Shown here: positions 57,301 through 63,177 of the stretch, one piece after another | Layout: every line of letters starts with the position of its first letter | How positions within the stretch are numbered: the first letter of the stretch is position 1 | Program-made: the position numbers and the translations under genes | Assembly: GCF_001668725.1 (NCBI RefSeq) | Contig: NZ_LZKL01000016.1 | Coordinates: forward strand, 186,001 to 250,000 | Reading direction: 5' to 3' | DNA length: 64,000 nt | Source: Mycobacterium sp. E787 | GTDB lineage: Bacteria > Actinomycetota > Actinomycetes > Mycobacteriales > Mycobacteriaceae | The notes under the pieces: generated by a model | The model's database searches: none | The model's input: the letters and a program-made list of their open reading frames with translations, nothing else | Told to the model about the DNA's origin: nothing

Positions 57301-58554
57301 GATGCCCGGTACCTCGAGGGCGAAGCGGCCGCTCACGCGCACACGTGGTCCGTCCTGATGCGAGCATTCGCTGCGCTCAATCGGCATGAGGTCCCCGCAA
57401 TAACGTCGGACTGGGTCCGGGTCGATCATCGGTCCCTCGCACCGTTCGAGGCGGGAGATTGGGCCGCATTTCTCCATGCGACGTGGGACGTCACGCCGAA
57501 CCTGACCACCTACATCGAGGTTGTGCATCGACTGAGCGACCTCGGGGCGGTCGTCACGCACGTTTCGCATGGGAGCTCGCAAGACGGGATGGACGCCGAG
57601 TGGCGGATAGTCGATATCTTCACTGTCGACGGCGAGCTCATCAGTGGCGCCGAGTTATTCGACGAAGCAGACCTCGACACCGCGCTTGCGCGTTTCGACG
57701 AGCTCGATCGACGGCCCATGCAAGAGAACGCCGCGACGCGAATCTGGTCGCGGCTGGCCGACGCGTTCAACCGCCGCGACTTGGACGGGTTCTTCGCCCT
57801 CACGACTGCTAACCTGCGCTATGAGGACCGGCGAAAAGGCCTGCGGGACGAATTCGAAGGCCCCGCAAGGCGAAAGAACATGCAGGCGATGTTCGAGGCC
57901 ACGCCCAGCGGCTCCCGATTGACGGTGGAAACCATCGCAATCAGGGGCCAGCGTTTCTCGCTGACCCGCGCGCATTACGGCGACCCCGACGACGCCGGTG
58001 CACCGATCGTCGAGATGTTGCAGGTCACGGAAGTCAGTCGGGACGGCCTCCTGCACGCATGCGTGAGCTTCGATCCCGACGACATGAACGACGCGTTCGC
58101 TGAACTCACGGCTCGTTGGATCGCATCCGGAGAGGTCACGCATCCCCTGGTCGTTGAGGAAATTCGCCGGCTGAACGAGATCATTAACCTTCATGACCGG
58201 GATGCGTTCGCCACCAGCATCGCCGGCGCCACGTTCGTCAACCACCGGCAACTGTCCGGTCCAGGAGCCCAGGCGATCGCCGACCACATTTCATCGATCG
58301 AGATGCTGGCGGCGCTCGTGCCCGACTATTGGATCGAACTCGCCGAGGTTCTTGCGCAGTCGGCGACGGGCCTTGTCGACTACGAGGTCTTGAGGGGCAC
58401 CTCGAAAGATGGCGTGGCGATCGAGATTCCGCTTGTCGTGCTCATCCTGCTCGATGACGGTCGCGTGACGCGTGTGGAGGCCTTCGACGCAAACCAGCGC
58501 GACTTGGCCTTGGCCAGGTTCGAGGAACTCAGCGTCGAGTCTCAGCAGAAGTGA
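45361..58554 (+). CDS. Giant SARP/BTAD-cyclase-AAA-TPR regulator with ~23 tandem NTF2/SnoaL-like domains
   Basis: 4397 aa, one uninterrupted frame. Residues 1-245: OmpR-type winged helix plus BTAD (LEVLGPLRVRQAGLPV, SLVELLWGDDPPRTAAKALQTHISLLRR). 258-430: class III nucleotide cyclase with TDIEGST and GEGDATF (metal Asp), VNRAARL (transition-state Asn/Arg). 455-780: AAA/STAND ATPase, Walker A GEPGVGKT at about 487, Walker B VVLILDDLHW at about 598. 800-1240: TPR helices. 1275-4397: one lone A-type domain, then eleven A+B double modules of ~270 aa beginning at bases 49627, 50437, 51250, 52063, 52867, 53680, 54481, 55285, 56098, 56911 and 57718. It is much longer than the LuxR-cyclase-AAA proteins known in mycobacteria. 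Start GTG 45361 has no clear ribosome site; GTG 45379 is an alternative. Function unknown; a ligand-integrating transcription activator is the best guess. Confidence 0.85.
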   Translation: MTTLHRVELEVLGPLRVRQAGLPVAIPGAKPRAILIMLGLHDGSVVSADSLVELLWGDDPPRTAAKALQTHISLLRRTLGDGFVLTQGAGWALAETEVDAARYKAAARSGRDAAAAGDDRRAVVCFDEALALWRGIPELPGGRRGTPEKTRWIEAHAALVEDRADALLATGRAAEIVGELEAAVADAPLRERRWGQLMLALYRAGRQGEALGAYQRARALLADELGVDPGPNLRRLETLIVAQDVALEVPATQRVSPVTRAVTFLLTDIEGSTAAWEADAGAMAAALARHDELVEQVVTSRGGRLIKTRGEGDATFSVFDRPSAAAAAAIELQDAIDHEPWALSEPMRVRVALHTGEAELRDGDYFGRAVNRAARLRSLATGGQILCSGATAELVIDSLPDHVALADLGKRELRNLARPEHVFELRLDTADDQPQSVSPDAPMQRPALPAVLSGPGPFVGRGNELQRLFSAWQTALAGGTNAILIAGEPGVGKTRLAGEWSLQAYDQGALVIYGRCDEDLGAPYQPFAEALRALVPCLGAGGLRGLRGVEALLALVPGLIDFLPDLAPPTRADPDTERYALFDAVVAVLVVASASAPVVLILDDLHWAAKPTLLLLRHLLRFGEQARVQIIGTYRSTDLDRSHPLAAMLADLHRDGSGNRIQLSGLDEDDVTAYVAEAGYHDEELARALASVTGGNPFFLIEALRHVDESGGRWDQSTLPQGVREAVTRRLTRLLPETNKALAAAAVVGSRFDLELVERVVGDDLVDAFDEACKAGIVIEEPGGRYRFNHALVRQSLLAELPSVRRMRLHQRIATTLESQPGADDELLAELAHHYFECAWAGNAAKAVEYCRRAADQAMTRLAYEGAADLYDHALHALEEIDDELPDRDDQAAELLVARCEALLAAGDVAAAAGAVSQLQGTTVDSARLAAWATCFDGQLSMLIHPERLDEAEAALSAAAAKLAELDDAAGEAKAHTVRAGCLARLGRIGDCEVALDDALTAARRAREHRRVNNVLANAPLAALWGPNPVPRAGGRCLDVVRLLRITTDSPAVEATSTRCQAVLEAFRGRAAAARRMIDSARRTVTELGLRHALLEVEQFAGIVELVVDEPAAAEPHLRKAYNGFRRMGLDADTAETAALLGRACLALDRNAEADELCAESECLAGHALKPSIAWRTLRAQLLSRAGDHGTARRVAEDAVSLAERTDALVDHGDACATLATVLGAAGDVAGARAAAERAVGLYERKGAAALAERARSNLGKRAAPSAATAPEAPAVELDNACVRTGERVLAAINRQDWDEIEQLFSVHALIESRRKIVGFTQTDLSSDWVRANRPIVEAGDMRMNQVVIAVRGERLALSRLKVGGADVSPGAPYDEFLSLYGIDEEGRAALQVWFDLDDIDAALAELDAQQARFEQQHPPAHRLENAATRTDDRAFALFVESRWDELSALYADNMRHEDRRQGLRRLGTGRATQMSNVRAIAASGDVKIAMTPLALRGDRLSLSHMRFELRDPQPDAFKVDILQITEVDDGGVMVAQTLFDIDDFDAAIAELDARYLAGEAAADEQTWSIIAGSYAALNRREPPLTTPDCVNLDHRQETGFGPGDLNAYIRAGLDLDPDIKIYVEKVHRLNGPGAVITYAARETTQGGFNAEWRGIAVFTVDRDLINRCEVFDEADIDAAMARFDLLSRPARRLENAASQVTERLLTCFTTRDWDLFARTLAGNISTDDRRRVVNAGVRQDRDAELKDFRSAADLGVANATSDVIATRGERLVLTSLRLSRSEGEDEGFHVDLLWLIEIDADKKIAAWVTFDLDDFGAAITELDARYLAGEAAAHSHIWAAALEAYAAINRRELPALTPNFASIDHRRGTAFAPGELIEYLRAGWDLDQGMHFYIEAVHRLSDLGLVVTHTGRGTSREGFDAEWREVALLTASGDAGSRYEVFEEADLDAAIARFDQLSRPAPRLKNAASQVAECFLAHFSTGDWDAMAKLLADIYNLDDRRRVVGAGVRHGREAQIVDLRAIAEVWITNVTPTVIAIRGERLVLMRVRHSDNDQQSDAFHTDALVVGEINDDELIVAAISFDLDDIDAAFEELDARYLAGEAAAHARTWSVIRDGYAALNRHELPPTAATGASIDHRRGRAFAPGDLAPYIRATWDLTPNARIYVEAVHRLSNLGAVVTHASHGASTQGFDAEWREVTLVTVDGAVINRGEMFDEEDVDAAIARFDQLSRPAPRLENAATRVFERYQSHLAARDWEAIAATVGDHSYTDDRRRVVNAGIRHAPDAVDDLRALTDVGFRLTMVGVVATRGERLALTHVRGSGQGPGAIENEALNVVEIDADERFAAVVVFDLEDFDAAIAELDARYLNGEAAPHARVWSVITRAYAALNRRELPPTTPDWVNIDHRRGTSFGFGEMPALLDAAWNFTTDLSHSITAVHRLNDLGAVITNTSHETSQEGFDAEWRVITVGMVEGGLLNRCEIFDAADLDAALARFEELSSQIRRLENAASQAYERFRTYFAARDWVAMSELLTSDTSVDDHRRVVNAEIRRGRDVEIANMRAFADIGARRSVATVLATRGERLVLCRTCVSGEDNQAGEFRIEMLVIVETSADKRILARVAYDPDDIDAAFAELDARYLAGEAAAHAHTWSIVSAAYAAMNRHELFATTPDWANVDHRRPTIIEEGGLNASLLSLWKLVPDITFRIIAVHRLTDLGAVCTHTADGVSEDGYGAEWHGIEVMTVERDLINRCEIFDEADLDTAIARFEELHPPIPPLENTASQVGECFLAHFAVRNWEAMESLLAADVCTYDRRRVVNDGIRRGRDVEMVNWRATAEVWLRQVKSTVIATRGTYLALFTMVFTAKGQPPAAFSAEALVIIEVNDEGRIATSVVFDIDDNDAAFEELDRRYLAAEAAPHTRVWQSTLDIVRELNRHESGPMIKRLAYTDHRRVPFADGDYGRAVEELWLLVPDARYWVRAVHALDARGVVASLVIEGTDTHGNELQWGRAFFLDPDEPRLEIYEDSDVDAAIARFEEPQRQEPLLENTASQIGERFLARFAAADWDAMAELLADDFSNDDRRRVVGVGVRNGRGAQMADMRTIADLFSTTVTTTTIAIRGANLALMHLRFSARDHASDAFVLETVCVLEINSDQRIFAAVFFDVDGLDAAFEELDRRYLAGEAAPYARVWKSGMDTVAELNRHEPGPRMRQLTYVDHRRVPFASGEDFGRGVEELWELVPDAHYRVTCAHALDSRGTVVTFVIEGTDKHGNKLQWRRILLFDSEAPRLEVYEEEDLDAALARFEELRPESRRLENAATRVDERFWNCYAARDWDAMAEILTDDLCTDDRRRVVNAGLRHGRDDHIAEMRAVAEMSTQGIGSTVLATRGERLALTHVRVITHGLRPEEVSADVLNIVEIGAGNRIVARIGFDIDDIDAAFEELDARYLAGEAAAYSQTWTAMTQVQTVYNRHEFPRTTKDCVNIDHRRGRAFSPDDVIPFLRASFDVVPNLKGHIEAVHRLSNSGAVVTEVMTGTSQEGFDAEWREIGLFAFDGDLVCRFELFDETDLDAALARFEELRRQAARLKNAASQVNEHFFSCYAARDWAAMAQLLADDISTDDRREVVNAGVLHGRGVHIENMRAVAEFGANMTVVVIATRGARLALTRICSANVDLGAGEFLSELLYILEIDADHRITAGVFLDANDIDAAFEELDARYRSGEAAAHAHTWSVISGAYPSVNRHELPAPTTQAPVYIDHRPLVSVEGVDLAASVRAMLDLTSEVCVYIEAVHRLTELGAVVTQVVKGTWQEGSDAELRMIALFTVEGDFLGRCEIFDERDLDAALTRFDGLQPPNRRLDNSASRLAEIFFACVESHEWDAMAEIVADNSFFADRRHVVNLGVWHGRDLAIANMRVLHEIEASVTLTVIATRGERLALTRVYSLNRDLRHGEFDVELLSIVEADADNRIATLITFDPNDIDAAFAELDARYLEGEAAAHAHTWSVLMRAFAALNRHEVPAITSDWVRVDHRSLAPFEAGDWAAFLHATWDVTPNLTTYIEVVHRLSDLGAVVTHVSHGSSQDGMDAEWRIVDIFTVDGELISGAELFDEADLDTALARFDELDRRPMQENAATRIWSRLADAFNRRDLDGFFALTTANLRYEDRRKGLRDEFEGPARRKNMQAMFEATPSGSRLTVETIAIRGQRFSLTRAHYGDPDDAGAPIVEMLQVTEVSRDGLLHACVSFDPDDMNDAFAELTARWIASGEVTHPLVVEEIRRLNEIINLHDRDAFATSIAGATFVNHRQLSGPGAQAIADHISSIEMLAALVPDYWIELAEVLAQSATGLVDYEVLRGTSKDGVAIEIPLVVLILLDDGRVTRVEAFDANQRDLALARFEELSVESQQK
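49627..58554 (+). repeat. Eleven tandem ~810-bp coding repeats (NTF2-like A+B modules)
   Basis: Unit spacing is 810, 813, 813, 804, 813, 801, 804, 813, 813 and 807 bp, so each encodes 267-271 aa, and the units are aligned to codons. Conserved landmarks of the A half: RLENAASQ, ARDWDAMAELL, DDRRRVVNAG, IATRGERLALT, FDLDDIDAAFEELDARYLAGEAAA. Landmarks of the B half: ALNRHELP, IDHRRG, AVHRLSDLGAVVT, SQEGFDAEWRE, LINRCEIFDEADLDAALARF. The last unit is the most diverged. Individual copies differ by much more than sequencing or assembly error would give. Confidence 0.9.
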
Positions 58555-58641
58555 CCGTCAAAAGACTAGCCGAGATCATGCCGGCGCCAGTCTTTCCGAA
58601 CGGGCTGAATTCAAACGTATTCGGCTGCGGCGGGTCGCCTT

Positions 58642-59889
58642 ATGAATACTGTTACCGCGGGATACCGTGGTGCCGTGCCAAATTGGTGCGGGTGCTCAGC
58701 GCCACCGTCTGTTTCACGCCGTCATGTTCTCAAATACGTTGCGGCCGCCCCACTTGTGCTGGGTTTGGGCACCGCCGCATCAGGGCTGATCCAACCCCCG
58801 AGCGCGGCGGCGGATCCGGCTTTGGTTGCGGCGGTCGAAACACCTGGGCAAGAGCTCAATATCATCAGTCGCGCGCAGTGGGGCGCCGACGAGTCAATCC
58901 GCAGGCGAGCACCGGTGTACGACAACGGAATCAAGGCAGCCGTCGTGCACCACACCGCCGGCGTAAATGATTACGCGCAGCAGGATTCGGCGGCAATTGT
59001 CCGGTCGATCTACGGCTACCACACCCGCACCCTGGGTTGGCCGGACATCGCCTACAACGCCCTGGTCGACAAATACGGTCAGGTATTCGAAGGCCGATTC
59101 GGCGGCATGACGAGACCAGTTCAGGGCACCCACACTGGCGGGTTCAACCGCAACACGTGGGCTGTGTGCATGATCGGCGAGTTCGACGCGGTGGGCCCCA
59201 CGCCGGCTCAGGTGCACACCGTCGGGCGCCTGCTCGGGTGGCGGCTGTCCATGGATGGCATCGACCCGCACGGCAGTGTCGCGTTGACGTCGGACGGCGG
59301 CCCCTACACCCGTTTCCCACAAGGCGCCGCCGTGAACCTGCCCTGCGTTTTTGCCCACCGCGACGTCAGTGACACCGATTGCCCCGGCCACCTCGGATAT
59401 GCCTTGATGAACCAGATTCGCGACATTGCCGCGCGGTTCAACAGTCACCCCAGCGCCCAGGATCTGGCGCAGTCGCTGCAAGGCACTGCCATCTATGACC
59501 GGTGGCAGGCGATGGGCGGCATGAACAGCACACTCGGCGCACCGACCTCGCCGGAATCACAAGGGGAGGGAGCCACGCGATACGTCATCTTCGAGAAAGG
59601 AGCTATCTACTGGTCACCGGCCAGCGGGGCCCAGCCCGTCACCGGCGCCATCTACGCCGCGTGGGGCACCCTGGGCTACGAACACAGTGCACTGGGATTG
59701 CCGACGAGCGCCGAAATCGACGAGCCCGAGTGGGCCGTCCAGAATTTCCAACACGGCACCCTGAACTTTAATCGTGCCAGCCGGTCAGTCGTAAGCGTGA
59801 TCGACGGTGCCGCTGAACTGGTGCCGCCGTCAGCAGGCGGGCCACCTGTCCAGCTAGAGCGGTTTTCACCGGCGCGCAATCGAGTTTGA
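58642..59889 (+). CDS. Tat-exported N-acetylmuramoyl-L-alanine amidase (PGRP) with LGFP repeats
   Basis: 415 aa. A twin-arginine signal SRRHVLKYVAAAPLVLGLG directs export by Tat. The amidase_2/PGRP domain (about 65-245) shows zinc ligands His in VVHHTAG, His in FAHRDVS and Cys in DTDCPGH, plus WPDIAYNALVD and GTHTGGFNRNTWAV, so it should cleave the amide between MurNAc and L-Ala. The C-terminal part has LGFP repeats (LGAPTSPESQGEGATRYVIFEKGAIYWSP, LGLPTSAEIDEP), which help anchor proteins to the cell wall. Resembles Rv3811-type proteins. It follows the giant gene by 88 bp in the same direction. Confidence 0.85.
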   Translation: MNTVTAGYRGAVPNWCGCSAPPSVSRRHVLKYVAAAPLVLGLGTAASGLIQPPSAAADPALVAAVETPGQELNIISRAQWGADESIRRRAPVYDNGIKAAVVHHTAGVNDYAQQDSAAIVRSIYGYHTRTLGWPDIAYNALVDKYGQVFEGRFGGMTRPVQGTHTGGFNRNTWAVCMIGEFDAVGPTPAQVHTVGRLLGWRLSMDGIDPHGSVALTSDGGPYTRFPQGAAVNLPCVFAHRDVSDTDCPGHLGYALMNQIRDIAARFNSHPSAQDLAQSLQGTAIYDRWQAMGGMNSTLGAPTSPESQGEGATRYVIFEKGAIYWSPASGAQPVTGAIYAAWGTLGYEHSALGLPTSAEIDEPEWAVQNFQHGTLNFNRASRSVVSVIDGAAELVPPSAGGPPVQLERFSPARNRV

Positions 59890-60232
59890 CCGGGAAGAGG
59901 TTCGCCTCTCCGAGCACACATTCAGGGTAGTGAAGCGCGCGGCGGGTATTCCTGATCGACCTCTTCACGAGCGAAGGTGTCCTGGTCAACCGTCGTGCAA
60001 TGTTCGACGAGACCGACCGGGACGCCAATGGCCCGACAGCGGGCGGGTGGAGGTGTAGCCCATCGCGATTTGGGGCTCCCGCGGCTGTTGTCCGGCCAAT
60101 GCGGCGGCCTCGCCGCGGCTTTGGCTCGCTCGCTCATGAAGGACCGAACCCCTTGTCTTCGAATGGCTTTCGTTTCCTAGTGGCATTCAATCCCAACTAC
60201 TGCGCGGGTGGCAGACTCAATTCACACAAGCG
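59890..60232. other. 343-bp intergenic region containing a decayed NTF2-like fragment
   Basis: Apart from the relic at 59943-60032 nothing gene-like is seen. The sequence after it is interrupted by stops in all frames until the PE_PGRS stop at 60233. Confidence 0.6.
59943..60032 (+). pseudogene. Relic of a B-type NTF2-like domain of the giant-protein family
   Basis: In frame with base 60000 the DNA encodes FLIDLFTSEGVLVNRRAMFDETDRDAN. This matches the end of B domains in the giant protein (IALFTVEGDFLGRCEIFDERDLDAAL). It has no start and is followed by frameshifts and stops. So a second gene of the same family, or a displaced piece of it, once lay here behind the amidase. Confidence 0.65.
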
Positions 60233-61645
60233 TCAGCCCGGCAACCCGTTCGGCCCGTTCGGGCCGAAGAAGTAGTACGCGCCGAAGCCGCCGGGTCCGC
60301 CAACGCCCGGGACCGCCCCGGTGCCACCGTTGCCGCCGCCGCCGCCGATGCCGAAAAGAAGTCCGCCGTAGCCGCCCTGGCTGCCGTTGCCCCCGAACGC
60401 CAAGCCGGGCGCACCAAAGCCGTTGCCGCCGTGGCCGCCGAGGCCGAACACCAGGCCGCCGAGACCGCCGAGCCCGCCGGTGCCGCCGTGGCCACCGGCC
60501 TGGGCCACCCCGCCGTCGCCACCGGCTCCGCCGATGCCGAACAGGGAACCCCCGGCATAGATGCTGCCGGCACCATCACTGAACACGTAGCCGTTGTCGC
60601 CGCCGTATCCGCCGGGCCCGCCGGTGCCGCCGGCGGTCAGGGCGGTTCCGCCGGCCCCGCCGTGGCCGCCCAGGCCGAAGAGGATGCCGCCACCCCCACC
60701 GCCCTGGCCGCCCTGGCCCCCGATGTTGCCCGCGCCGACGGCCGCCCCGCCGGTGCCGCCGTCGGCCCCGGTGCCGATGAGGTTGAAGAGTGCGCCGCCG
60801 CTGCCGCCGTCGCCGCCGACGCCCGCGAGCCCGTTGGCGAAGTTGAGGCTGGACCCGCCGGCGCCGCCGGCGCCGCCCAGGCCGTAGATCAGGCTGCTGC
60901 CGTTGCCGCCGGCGGCGCCCCAGCCGGCGACGAAGCCGTTGCCCCCGGTCCCGCCGATGCCGCCGTTGCCGAGCAGGAACCCGCCGTTGCCGCCGAAGCC
61001 GCCGTCGCCGCCGACGCCATTGACGCTGACACCGCCGGTCCCGCCGCCGCCGCCGTTACCGAAGAGTCCGACGGCATTGCCGCCGTTGCCGCCAAAGCCG
61101 GCCACCCCAGCGCCAATAGCGTTCCCGCCGTCGCCGCCGCGGCCGCCGTTGCCGAACAAGAACCCGCCACTCCCGCCGTTCCCGCCGTTCTGTCCGGGCC
61201 CGCCGGAACCGCCGGCGCCGCCGTTACCCCACAACAACCCTCCGTTCTGCCCGTTCGCGCCGGTTCCGGGGGTGCCGTCGGCGCCGTTTCCGATGAGTGG
61301 CCTCCCGAGGAATGTGCTGAAGGGGGCGTTGATGTCGTTGAGGAGCCCCTGCAGAGGGTTCGCATTGGCGGCCTCGGCGCCGGCGTAGGAGTTGGCGCCG
61401 GCGGTCAGCAGCTCGACAAACTGCTCGTGAAACGCCGCCGCCTCAGCGCTTAGCGCTTGATAGGCGCGGGCATGCTCGCCAAACATCGCCGCGATGGCGG
61501 CTGACACCTCGTCACCGGCCGCGGCCACCACCGTCGACGTCGGGGCCGCCGCCTCGGCGTTTGCGGCGGTGACGCTCGAACCGATATTCGCCAAATCCGA
61601 AGCCGCCGCCGTCACGTATTCAGGGACCGCAATGAGAAATGACAT
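60233..61645 (-). CDS. PE_PGRS family protein
   Basis: 470 aa. PE domain at residues 1-100 (SFLIAVPEYVTAAASDLANIGSSVTAANAEAAAPT, secretion signal YAGAE), linker FLGRPLIGNGADGTPGTGANG, then about 340 residues of GGxGGx repeats (GGAGGSGGPGQNGGNGGSGG and so on) with periodic hydrophobic breaks LLFGIGG/LFGNGG, ending with YYFFGPNGPNGLPG. Expected to be exported by ESX-5 and held at the cell surface. ATG 61645 gives the canonical start; a longer frame to 61684 does not. There is no separate C-terminal domain. Confidence 0.9.
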   Translation of the reverse strand: MSFLIAVPEYVTAAASDLANIGSSVTAANAEAAAPTSTVVAAAGDEVSAAIAAMFGEHARAYQALSAEAAAFHEQFVELLTAGANSYAGAEAANANPLQGLLNDINAPFSTFLGRPLIGNGADGTPGTGANGQNGGLLWGNGGAGGSGGPGQNGGNGGSGGFLFGNGGRGGDGGNAIGAGVAGFGGNGGNAVGLFGNGGGGGTGGVSVNGVGGDGGFGGNGGFLLGNGGIGGTGGNGFVAGWGAAGGNGSSLIYGLGGAGGAGGSSLNFANGLAGVGGDGGSGGALFNLIGTGADGGTGGAAVGAGNIGGQGGQGGGGGGILFGLGGHGGAGGTALTAGGTGGPGGYGGDNGYVFSDGAGSIYAGGSLFGIGGAGGDGGVAQAGGHGGTGGLGGLGGLVFGLGGHGGNGFGAPGLAFGGNGSQGGYGGLLFGIGGGGGNGGTGAVPGVGGPGGFGAYYFFGPNGPNGLPG

Positions 61646-61934
61646 ACCGACCTCCGAACGACGCGGCGACCGCCCGACGGTCACCGATACCAGAATCGTC
61701 TCGTTTTGGTCGCCCTACCGATCCCAAGTTTCAGTCGGCATACCAGTAACGGTCTGACTTAACCCCCGTTCGATGAGGCGGGCGTAGGCGTCCCCTGAGT
61801 TCAAACTGTGAAAACCCAATTTTGTTTGTATGCCAAACGGAAGTGTTTTGACTCGACGCAGCAAGCAGTGGGTGCGCGGGCACGCGCGAATGACACTGCG
61901 CGCCAACTCGATCCGAGCCCTACGTGGCCACGTT

Positions 61935-62330
61935 CTAGCGATCCGACGGCTGCAGAAAGGCGCCGCGTCGTCGGCCCAGCAGCACGCAGACCAGGGCGAG
62001 GCCGGCCAGCAGTGGGTGGACGACGCGGTCGCGGGTATCGACGGGGACCGCGCCCAGCAGGTCGGTGCCGTGGAATGCCTCCAGCCCGGTCGCCAATGCA
62101 TAAATCAGCCCGACGGTCACCGCCGCGGCGAAGGCGGCGCGGGGGTATGCGATCCCGACGGCGAGCACAACCACCACCGCCAGCTGCCAGACCGACCGCC
62201 AGCCATCTCCAGGCAGCCGAAAACTTGCCCCCGCCAACAGGGTTGAGATCGCGCGCACGCCGAGAAACAACGCAACGACCACGCAATACCAGCGCGGGGC
62301 GCTCGCCGCGCCCGTCCAGCCAGATCTCAT
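61935..62330 (-). CDS. Small membrane protein, hypothetical
   Basis: About 131 aa. Four hydrophobic segments (WYCVVVALFLGVRAISTLLAGA, WQLAVVVVLAVGIAYPRAAFAAAVTVGLIYALATGL, HPLLAGLALVCVLLG). No motif recognised. ATG 62330 begins MRSGWTGAASAP; in-frame ATG codons at 62345 and 62375 are also possible. It is divergent from a TetR regulator whose two operators occupy the shared promoter region, so it is the probable target. Bases 61646-61934 between it and PE_PGRS are AT-richer and hold no gene. Confidence 0.6.
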   Translation of the reverse strand: MRSGWTGAASAPRWYCVVVALFLGVRAISTLLAGASFRLPGDGWRSVWQLAVVVVLAVGIAYPRAAFAAAVTVGLIYALATGLEAFHGTDLLGAVPVDTRDRVVHPLLAGLALVCVLLGRRRGAFLQPSDR

Positions 62331-62352
62331 CGGACACTCCTTCATTTCCGTT

Positions 62353-62401
62353 CTGCCGGGGCGGCAGTAACGCAACCGACTATACTGCCACCATGGCAGT
62401 A
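62353..62401. promoter_or_regulatory. Twin TetR operators CTGCC-N5-GGCAG
   Basis: CTGCC-GGGGC-GGCAG at 62353-62367 and TACTGCC-ACCAT-GGCAGTA at 62383-62401 share the same arms and spacer length and are 32 bp apart, about three helical turns. The second covers the ATG of the TetR gene. Both lie in the divergent promoter region, as expected for control of both genes. Confidence 0.75.
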
Positions 62402-63016
62402 ACGGGAGTGGCTCGTGACCGAGGATCCGGTCCTCCTCGGCGGCGCCGCCGCGCCCCGGCCGAGGCGCGCCGCGAAATCCTCGAGGCGGCGTCCGGCTTA
62501 CTGACCGAACAGCCTGCTCACACGGTCAGCGTCGCGGCGATCATGGATCGAACCACCTTGTCGCGCAAATCCTTCTATGTATATTTCCGCGACCGCGCCG
62601 AACTGATCGGCGCGCTGGTTCGACCCCTGCGAGCTGAGACGGACGCCTCGCTTGCTCAATGGCGCCAGGCCGAGGATCCGGTCGCGGCCGGACGCGAGGC
62701 GCTGCTGAGTGCGGCACACACCTACCGCCGGCACGGGGCGATTCTGCGCGCGGTGTTCTGGTCGTCGGAGGACGATCCCGAGGTAGCCGCGGCCCGTTCG
62801 GCCCTCATCGACCCGGTTGTCGAGGTCGCCGAGGCGATCATCGACGCCTCGAACAGCGGCCTCGCCGATTCCCACGGAGCCGCAACGGCATTGGTGACCA
62901 TGAACGTCCATCGCCTGTTGACGCTGACCCCTGGCACCTCCGATGCGGAGATGCACGTGCTCGTGGAGACACTGGCGACGATCTGGGAACGCGTGCTGTA
63001 TCCAAGCACGGGTTAG
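62393..63016 (+). CDS. TetR/AcrR family transcriptional regulator
   Basis: 207 aa. N-terminal HTH (RREILEAASGLLTEQPAHTVSVAAIMDRTTLSRKSFYVYFRDRAELIGAL) matches TetR_N well and a C-terminal helical ligand domain follows. The mycobacterial EthR-like block S-R-K-S-F-Y-V-Y-F is evident (TTLSRKSFYVYF), so it may be EthR-type. It probably represses itself and the divergent membrane-protein gene through two palindromes. Confidence 0.8.
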   Translation: MAVTGVARDRGSGPPRRRRRAPAEARREILEAASGLLTEQPAHTVSVAAIMDRTTLSRKSFYVYFRDRAELIGALVRPLRAETDASLAQWRQAEDPVAAGREALLSAAHTYRRHGAILRAVFWSSEDDPEVAAARSALIDPVVEVAEAIIDASNSGLADSHGAATALVTMNVHRLLTLTPGTSDAEMHVLVETLATIWERVLYPSTG

Positions 63017-63033
63017 CGCGTCGTGCGCCTTCC

Positions 63034-63047
63034 GTTGTAATCACAAC
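63034..63047. promoter_or_regulatory. Dyad GTTGT-AATC-ACAAC
   Basis: Perfect 5-bp arms around AATC, 20 bp past the TetR stop and 130 bp before the DUF732 gene. It may be an operator for the secreted-protein gene or a weak terminator. Confidence 0.3.
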
Positions 63048-63177
63048 CTCGAACGGCAAAATTCAAATTTGCGTCGACACAGTTACCATTCTTCACGTTC
63101 CTGTCTTCCTATTCCTACCGCATTGGACCCGCACACTGACGGCGTCGTCGACGCATAGAACAAAGGAGACGTGTCAC

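Noticed and set aside
49627..58554. A modular polyketide or peptide synthetase, suggested by the size and repetition
   Set aside because: No ketosynthase, adenylation, condensation or carrier-domain motif is present; the repeats have NTF2/SnoaL landmarks.
60240..61260. Regular short repeats that might suggest a CRISPR array or satellite
   Set aside because: The periodicity is 9 bp and in frame with a PE_PGRS protein; there are no unique spacers of constant length.
60431..61453. 340-residue plus-strand open frame in the PE_PGRS gene
   Set aside because: Antisense Ala/Val/Pro repeats that arise from the GGxGG coding repeats.
61715..62101. 128-residue minus-strand open frame
   Set aside because: Overlaps the hydrophobic membrane protein in another frame and has no start signal; a tail fragment (ARLIERGLSQTVTG) looked gene-like but could not be tied to a family.
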